Part shown: piece by piece, positions 58,622 to 64,000 of the stretch
Position numbering within the stretch: position 1 is the stretch's first letter
Layout of the letters: every line of letters starts with the position of its first letter
Origin: SAR324 cluster bacterium
Lineage (GTDB): Bacteria; SAR324; NAC60-12
Length of the DNA stretch: 64,000 nt
Assembly (NCBI GenBank): GCA_015232315.1
Contig: JADFZZ010000013.1
Location: 43,715-107,714, forward strand
Reading direction: 5' to 3'
Translations under genes and position numbers: made by a program
The notes under the pieces: generated by a model
Told to the model about the DNA's origin: nothing
The model's database searches: none
The model's input: the letters and a program-made list of their open reading frames with translations, nothing else

Positions 58622-58978
58622 CATTAGTTCATGGGCTATCAACGTAAGCCGATCCACTTTGTAAATTCAATGAATTAGAGAACCCATGCAAGGTTAGGCA
58701 GGACGGACAATTTTGTCTACAATTTTACGACCATCTGTATCGGGTTAAGTTGGTAGCCAGTTCATGTAAATCCTGAATATAAAATTGGGGAAATGAAATT
58801 GTTCTTAATATTATGTAAAATTGTTAACTAAAAAATAATGAGATCACCACTTATCTGCTCAGTCCCCAGCGTTAAAAAGTTCTGGATGAACGTGCATCTA
58901 TTGGAGACGAATACTAAACTTTCACAGGCTCTCAACACACTTTGATGTAAAACCTTTGTATCCCACCTTTTTTATTTG
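58622..58978. other. Gap between nuoN and the ISAzo13-like transposase
   Basis: About 357 bases with no gene that I can support. The 3' part presumably contains the left end of the ISAzo13-like element, but I could not identify its terminal inverted repeat. Confidence 0.4.
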
Positions 58979-60057
58979 ATGAAAGAATTAATAGAACTAG
59001 AAATATTACAGATCCAATCAGAGTATGGCGAAATTAGAGCTTTTTTTGATGAGCGTCGTCGTTTATGGTGTGCGGCTCGGTCACGAACCTTCGATAGAAT
59101 GTATCAACGAGGTGGTGTGAGTGCCGTAAGTCAAGCCACCGGTGTTTCTCGTCCGACAATTTATGCTGGATTAACGGAACTTCAGGAAACAGAACGTTTG
59201 GACGTATCACGAATACGCAAATCAGGAGGCGGCCGTAAAAGTGTAGAAACACATTATCCTGATATTTTGTCAAAACTGGAGGATTTGGTTGATCCTGATA
59301 GTCGAGGAGATCCAGAGTCACCATTGCGATGGACCACAAAAAGCACGCGCAAGTTATCGGATGAACTCAAACAACAAGGTTACAAATTAGGCTCCAGTAA
59401 AGTAAGACACTTGTTGCTTGATCTGAACTACACTCTTCAATCTAATAAAAAAACCATGGAAGGAGGAAATCCTCCAGATCGAGATGAACAATTTCAATAT
59501 ATCAATGAACAGGCTAAACGATTTCATTCAGAGGCGCAGCCTGTCATATCGGTAGATACAAAGAAAAAAGAGAATATTGGCGAGTTTAAAAACCCGGGTC
59601 AACAGTAGCAACCTCAAGGAAATCCAACCGAAGTAAATGTCTATGATTTCATTGATAAAGAACTTGGAAAAGTTGCGCCATATGGCATCTACGATATCTT
59701 TAGAAACGAGGGATGGGTTAGCGTTGGCATCAGTAGTGATACCGCACAATTCGCGGTCAACTCCATCAGGACCTGGTATCAGCAAATCGCCATAGAGAAA
59801 TATGGCGCAATCAAAAAAATTATGATCACTGCAGATTGTAGCGGATCCAACGGAAACAGAGTTCGATTGTGGAAAAAAGAATTGCAAGGTTTGTCTAATG
59901 AAACTGGACTGGAAATCCATGTTTGCCATTATCCTCCAGGAACGAGCAAATGGAATAAAATAGAGCATCGAATGTTCAGTTTTATTTCTCAAAACTGGAA
60001 GGGCAAACCACTACTGACTCGACAAACTGTTATTGACCTCATTAGGGCTCGTGCGTA
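58979..60057 (+). pseudogene. ISAzo13-like DDE transposase, inactivated by a nonsense codon
   Basis: The 5' part (58979-59608) encodes an N-terminal helical domain (SRPTIYAGLTEL), RWTTKSTRKLSDELKQQGY, VRHLLLDLNYTLQSNKK and SVDTKKKENIGEFKNPG, all typical of the ISAzo13 (Rhodopirellula-type) family. A TAG then stops the frame at 59606-59608; homologues have a Trp at this place. The same frame resumes with NPTEVNVYDFIDKELGKVAPYGIYDI, ITADCSGSNGNRVRLWKKELQ, HYPPGTSKWNKIEHRMFSFISQNW and ends near DLIRARA where the small inverted-repeat element cuts in. The usual C-terminal 70 or so residues are missing. So the gene carries a point nonsense mutation and a 3' disruption. Confidence 0.85.
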
Positions 60058-60169
60058 AATAACCTTTATAGTTTGAGAGATTCAGTCCTGATCATGTCCA
60101 CAGGGGATATGGGACGAGATCCCTCCTGACGACACCATAGTGTAAATCTTATTCTTGCACGAGCCCTAA
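60042..60169. mobile_element. MITE-like element with 13-base terminal inverted repeats
   Basis: TTAGGGCTCGTGC at 60042-60054 is perfectly inverted at 60157-60169, and the pairing continues imperfectly over about 29 bases. The interior (about 100 bases) has no gene. A TA dinucleotide at both edges could be the target duplication, as in IS630/Tc1-mariner-type elements. It interrupts the ISAzo13-like transposase frame after DLI. The matching autonomous element is not in the window. Confidence 0.7.
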
Positions 60170-60326
60170 GTTGACGGCAAACGTATACAAGGTCTGATTC
60201 AAGATAGGAAGAGGTGTCAAGGGACAATATAATTGACCCAATATTGGACATTAATTTTGACCCACCTTGGGAAGAAAAATGCCTTCATTTTTTAGAATGA
60301 AAGCAATTTTCTGACAACAAGAAAAA

Positions 60327-61076
60327 TTAGCGATTTTCGAGTTTTTGTTTGAGTCGATAGCTTTCGCCGCCCATCATAAAGATATGAGAGTGATGAATAA
60401 TGCGATCGACAATGGGCACCGCGATATTTTCCGCGGCGAAGAATTCCCCCCAATTGGTAAAATCCTTGTTCGTGGTTAAAATCAGGGAACGATACTCATA
60501 CAAGGCATTGATAAACTGAAACAAATTTGAGATACTCTGTTTATTAATGGGCAAATATCCCAATTCATCACAGAGGATGAGATCATATTTGAGGAGCGCG
60601 CTGATTTTATGTTTCAACTGCCCCTGGATTTCAGCCAGATCAAGAGTTTCCATCAACCCCATGGCGGTGAAGAAGGCGACTTTATAACCGTGATTGAGAG
60701 CTTCCTGCCCCAGAGCGATGGCTAAATGCGTTTTTCCAACGCCCGGCGGACCAATAAAGACGACATTGTGTCGATGCTCAATGAAAGAAAAGTCCATCAA
60801 CGACGCGATCTGTTTTTTGGTAATGGTCGTTTGCGCCCGAAAATCAAATTCATCGAGGCGCTTCATGACCGGGAATCCCGCCTTTCGCTGGTTGAGCGCG
60901 ACACGTTTTTGATTGCGCCATTGAAATTCCTGATCCAGCAACTGTTGAGCGAATTGCAGATAGGAAATCTGGTTGTCTTCGGCTCGTTGAATCAGGGACG
61001 ACAGATTTTCAGCGATGCCGAAGCAGCGTAATGCTTTATAAGATTGGAGGACTTCCTCAAATTTGACCGGATTCAT
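60327..61076 (-). CDS. istB: IstB, ATP-binding transposition helper of IS21
   Basis: A 249-residue AAA+ ATPase. Walker A is GPPGVGKT (109-116), Walker B is DLILCDELGYLP, and sensor I is LILTTN. The N-terminal helical part (SYKALRCFGIAENLSSLIQRA) is typical. IstB oligomerises on target DNA and activates the IstA transposase. The start overlaps the istA stop. The frame is complete, so the element may be active. Confidence 0.96.
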   Translation of the reverse strand: MNPVKFEEVLQSYKALRCFGIAENLSSLIQRAEDNQISYLQFAQQLLDQEFQWRNQKRVALNQRKAGFPVMKRLDEFDFRAQTTITKKQIASLMDFSFIEHRHNVVFIGPPGVGKTHLAIALGQEALNHGYKVAFFTAMGLMETLDLAEIQGQLKHKISALLKYDLILCDELGYLPINKQSISNLFQFINALYEYRSLILTTNKDFTNWGEFFAAENIAVPIVDRIIHHSHIFMMGGESYRLKQKLENR

Positions 61077-62581
61077 ACGTCCTCCCGACCCAAAGTTTTT
61101 TGATCCAACCCGCGATAGAGTTTCAAATCTCTGGAAAGAAGATGCTCTTCCAGCGGCAGCGACAAGGGATTATTCATGGCCGCGGCCAAATAATCCCGAA
61201 TATAACTCACCCGCAGTTCAGCTCGTTGAGTCAGGTCCTTGAGCCATGGCCGCAGCAGGGTCACCGAAGGATATTGTCCAAGCACAAGCTTCAATCCTGC
61301 CAACTGATCTTTATACAGGTCCGGTGTCGTTTTCCGGAGAAGTTGACACAAACTGGAAGCCAATTCATCCCCCAGAAGCGATTGCAGGGTTTGTTCATAG
61401 CGGACAATTTGATCCTGCCGGGAACGATAATGATTCAGATTCTTGATCACTTCTCCCTTGCGGGCGGATATCCGGTGTCTTGTGATCGGTTGATTGGAAT
61501 CCGGCGCGTGAATCAACAACCAACCCTCTTCCTGCCTGACAAACACGGAGGATGACTGATATTGGCCTGGAACCGAATATTTGTTGGACTGCCATGAAAT
61601 CAGCGATGTTTTGTCCACCTGACGGGTTTCTCCCAGACAAACCTGCTGTAAACATTTCGGACTCAAATAAGGTTTCATCCGTGGACGTTCCCGTAAATCA
61701 TACACGTCCCATGGAACCTCACGGGTAGTGCCATGAACCCTCACATTGGCCACCGTTTTAAGCCAGTTCACCATCCGCTGCCGGAGATCTTCCACTTGAG
61801 CAAAGCTGTCCCCATAAAAGAAATCCTTCTGGACATACTTGACGCCGGCCTCCACTTTGCCTTTACTTTCAGGATCATAGCCCTCACAGGCTCGCACCTT
61901 GAAACCCGCGCTGTTGGCATATTGATGAAACCGCTGGTTGAGCCAGAGTTCCCGGAATTCTTCCTTGATCACCACCAGTTTGGTTTGATCGTAAACACAT
62001 TCTTCCACCACACCGTCAAAAAAACGGAATGCCTGATCATGCATGGTGATAAACAGGTCGGTATTGATCGGCCGTAAACTCACGCTGACATACATCATTC
62101 GAGAATACGACAGGACAAACACCATAAAATAGACAGTCGTTGGTTGTCCCGCGATCATAACATCCCGCAGTTCACCGCCATCGACCTGACATTGAACACC
62201 AGGCACCATATCCAGTATGGGTTCATAACGCCGTCCAGGAATCGAGGGAAGTTCTTTGCTCAGACTTGCCATATAACGCCGAACACTTCGCTGGGAAATT
62301 TCAACTTCCAGACCATGGGTTTTCAGCTTTCGCAGCATTTTTCCCGAGGAAAGTTCAGGATACATCTCCAATAGATGCCGCATGTATTCCCGATGTTCAT
62401 CCAGAACTTTCTCACGCTGAGGACTGCGCAGATACGTCGTGATCTCATTTTCCTTCATCCGCAGATATTTCCGTACTGTATTGCGAGACAGTTTCAACTG
62501 CTCCGCGATCTGATGGATCGATAGTCCGTTTCCATCATCATGAAGCGCTTTTATTTTATAAATCATGTTCCACCTTTCCAT
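61073..62581 (-). CDS. istA: IstA, DDE transposase of IS21
   Basis: A 502-residue IS21 transposase. The N-terminal helix-turn-helix is SIHQIAEQLKLSRNTVRKYLR, the DDE/RNase H-like core begins at PGVQCQVDGGELRDVMI (first Asp), with a middle acidic residue in VEECVYDQTKLVV and the last in CEGYDPESKGKVEAGVKYV. The C-terminal beta-barrel region (WQSNKYSVPGQYQ) is present. The ATG at 62581 has GGAGG close by; the ATG five codons later (62566) is an equally possible start. The frame is intact. Confidence 0.95.
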   Translation of the reverse strand: MERWNMIYKIKALHDDGNGLSIHQIAEQLKLSRNTVRKYLRMKENEITTYLRSPQREKVLDEHREYMRHLLEMYPELSSGKMLRKLKTHGLEVEISQRSVRRYMASLSKELPSIPGRRYEPILDMVPGVQCQVDGGELRDVMIAGQPTTVYFMVFVLSYSRMMYVSVSLRPINTDLFITMHDQAFRFFDGVVEECVYDQTKLVVIKEEFRELWLNQRFHQYANSAGFKVRACEGYDPESKGKVEAGVKYVQKDFFYGDSFAQVEDLRQRMVNWLKTVANVRVHGTTREVPWDVYDLRERPRMKPYLSPKCLQQVCLGETRQVDKTSLISWQSNKYSVPGQYQSSSVFVRQEEGWLLIHAPDSNQPITRHRISARKGEVIKNLNHYRSRQDQIVRYEQTLQSLLGDELASSLCQLLRKTTPDLYKDQLAGLKLVLGQYPSVTLLRPWLKDLTQRAELRVSYIRDYLAAAMNNPLSLPLEEHLLSRDLKLYRGLDQKTLGREDV

Positions 62582-62694
62582 AGTCCTCCCAAAAAAAATG
62601 ATTCATCATTTTAACGGGAGTGCCATAGCAAGCTATGGCTTTTTTATCAATAAAGGTGGGTCAATTTTATTGTCCGCTACTGGGTCAGTTTACA

Positions 62695-63072
62695 TGACCG
62701 GTAACAAGAGGATGGAAAAAACCGATTGACCGCTTGAAAATACCCAAATTGTAAGACAAACCCTACTTGGTTCGTGGGTGTCCGCATACTGCTAGCAATA
62801 TCTTCAAGCTTTTGATTGAGAAAAAACGTCTGCTTCCTCTCCACACCAGAAAACTGGGGAGGATTTTCAAATGTTTTTTGCTCGTTTATACTGAGAATAT
62901 TGAGTAGTGTACTCACCACATGATCTCTAAAAAATAGTCAATATTGATCTCTCTAAAGCGCGGTTGGTTTCTACTGGAATACCATGTTCTTAGGAAAACG
63001 TTGAAAACACTGGGATTTCTCTTATATTATTAACCACACCTTAAAATCCTTTCATGCGGTAAGCATGCCATT
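62695..63072. other. Gap between the IS21 element and the broken recombinase
   Basis: About 378 bases without a supportable gene. The minus-strand frame at 62677-62919 overlaps the IS21 end and has no recognisable domain. Confidence 0.4.
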
Positions 63073-63670
63073 ATGCAAATTGAATCTATTGAATATCTCA
63101 CCCAAAAAGAACTCAAAAAATTATTTCAAGTGATTGGAAAACGAAGTGAAGAAAAATATCCTTATGGATTACGGGATTTAACTATTTTTAATATCGCCTA
63201 TTATTGCGGGTTACGTGTTTCGGAGATCGGAATGCTTACTCGAGGGAATTTTAACGAACAAAGAGATGAGCTATTTTGCCGTAGGCTCAAAGGATCACGT
63301 TCTAATACATTACGATTAACCCCCGATAAATCCAGGCTTTTGAAAAAATATATTCGTGAATATTCCATTATAAATGGGGAGCAGTCGCTTTTTAAATCTA
63401 AGGAAGGGTAACCCTATTTCAAAAAGGCAACTTCAAGACCTTATGGCTTTCTATGGAAAGCAGGCAAAGCTTCCAGAACACAAACAACATATCCATGTGT
63501 TAAAGCATTCCATTGCGGTTCATTTGGCGCAAAGTGGGATGGATATTAAGGAAGTACAGTATTGGTTGGGCCATAAAAACGTTGAGAACACGATGGTTTA
63601 TTTCCAATTCACGGCTGATCAGGCAGATACCATGTACAGAAAACTACAATCCAATTCCAAATTGGTTTAA
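63073..63670 (+). pseudogene. Tyrosine recombinase/integrase, frameshifted
   Basis: Two overlapping frames together encode a short phage-type integrase. The first (63073-63411) carries the catalytic Arg in YYCGLRVSEIG and the conserved Lys region RRLKGSR. The second frame (from about 63395 to 63670) carries HVLKHSIAVHLAQSG (His-x-x-Lys; many short integrases have Lys here), LGHKNVENTMVYFQF with the His and the nucleophile Tyr. The frames meet around KSK/RKGNPISKRQL, so a single base change in an A/G-rich run (TCTAAGGAAGGG) breaks the gene. Unless recoding occurs it is a pseudogene. There is no N-terminal SAM-like core-binding domain. Confidence 0.8.
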
Positions 63671-63749
63671 TAAATCATGCGATCTTTCTTTGATGTGTTC
63701 TCTAGTAAAATATGAAAATCTGTGACGATTTACCCCTAAATGGGTCTAA

Positions 63750-64000
63750 TTACCCATCGCTTTAGGCATCGAAGCCTGTCGCCAGGGATATCGAACGTTT
63801 TTTACGACAGCGGCCAATTTGGTCAATACCCTGGTGGAAAGCAGAGAAGAAAAAACGCTCCAACGATTCCTTAAAAAAATAGCGAAATATCATCTGCTGA
63901 TCATCGATGAACTCGGGTATATTCCTTTTTCACAGCAAGGAGCTCAGTTGTTATTTCAAGTGTTTTCCGAACGCTATGAAGCGGGTTCCATGATTGTGAC
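63750..64000 (+). pseudogene. 5'-truncated istB fragment of a second IS21 element
   Basis: From 63750 an open frame reads PIALGIEACRQGYRTFFTTAANL, then LEIDELGY-like [36 protein letters not shown], which is IstB from just after Walker A through Walker B. The Walker A and N-terminal part are missing: a TAA precedes the frame. It runs off the window end. The sequence differs clearly from the istB at 60327-61076, so it derives from another IS21-family element. Confidence 0.75.

Larger units (their letters stand above)
60215..62694 (-). mobile_element. IS21-family insertion sequence (istA-istB)
   Basis: A complete-looking IS21 element of about 2.5 kb. Both ends carry related terminal repeats: on the left TGACCCAATATTGGACA followed by TTTTGACCCACCTT, on the right (reverse complement) TGACCCAGTAGCGGACA followed by AATTGACCCACCTTT. 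The exact outer borders are uncertain; TG dinucleotides at 60215 and, inverted, at 62694 are likely. No target duplication was identified. It carries istA and istB on the minus strand with the usual ATGA overlap. Confidence 0.85.

Noticed and set aside
62677..62919. Minus-strand frame of 80 codons at the IS21 right end
   Set aside because: It overlaps the terminal repeat of IS21 and shows no recognisable domain or start signal.

Overview
The window looks like a chromosome segment of a Gram-negative bacterium of moderate G+C. It encodes Omp85-type and lipoprotein-type envelope proteins, a class A penicillin-binding protein, YidC and a proton- or sodium-pumping NADH dehydrogenase-type complex. 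The gene mix (myxobacterial-style polyunsaturated fatty acid synthase, wax ester synthase/DGAT, 11-gene nuo operon, membrane pyrophosphatase, many two-component and mobile genes) fits a deltaproteobacterial or SAR324/Lambdaproteobacteria-like lineage. This placement is inferred from gene content only; there is no rRNA in the window.

Region 1 (271-17908) is a secondary-lipid locus: PfaA (KS-MAT-3xACP-KR-DH), a PfaC-like protein (KS-CLF-AT-DH-DH) and the enoyl reductase PfaD, all on the plus strand. Together they should build long-chain polyunsaturated fatty acids such as EPA, DHA or ARA de novo. Each gap between pfa genes is occupied by a toxin-antitoxin-like pair: DUF4258 plus YgiT-type zinc finger after pfaA, and an antitoxin-like gene plus VapC after pfaC. 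No PfaE phosphopantetheinyl transferase and no separate PfaB are present.

Region 2 (18183-28457) is housekeeping on the plus strand: a lipase-like hydrolase, a two-domain nucleotidyltransferase, glnB behind a sigma-54-type promoter, ptsP (nitrogen PTS), holA, a HAD phosphatase, HU, and the rpmH-rnpA-yidD-yidC cluster. Region 3 (28462-45301) is mixed and mostly minus strand: a BatA-like membrane protein, an NTF2-like protein, a wax ester synthase/DGAT, a PEGA-domain exported protein, a transposase remnant, a UbiA-like membrane protein, PBP1A, a hybrid histidine kinase with a REC-PAS partner, PrmC, a FadR-like regulator, a c-type cytochrome lipoprotein and an Omp85-like barrel.

Region 4 (45506-58621) is bioenergetic: hppA (membrane pyrophosphatase) on the minus strand diverges from an 11-gene complex I operon, nuoABCDHIJKLMN, which lacks nuoEFG. 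Region 5 (58979-64000) is a mobile-element scrapyard: an ISAzo13-like transposase killed by a stop codon and interrupted by a small MITE-like element, a complete IS21-family element (istAB), a frameshifted tyrosine recombinase, and a 5'-truncated istB from a different IS21 element running off the window end.

Functionally the pfa locus, the WS/DGAT and the FadR-like regulator suggest an organism that invests in unusual membrane or storage lipids. hppA and nuo provide ion-motive energy coupling. No CRISPR array, rRNA or tRNA was found.
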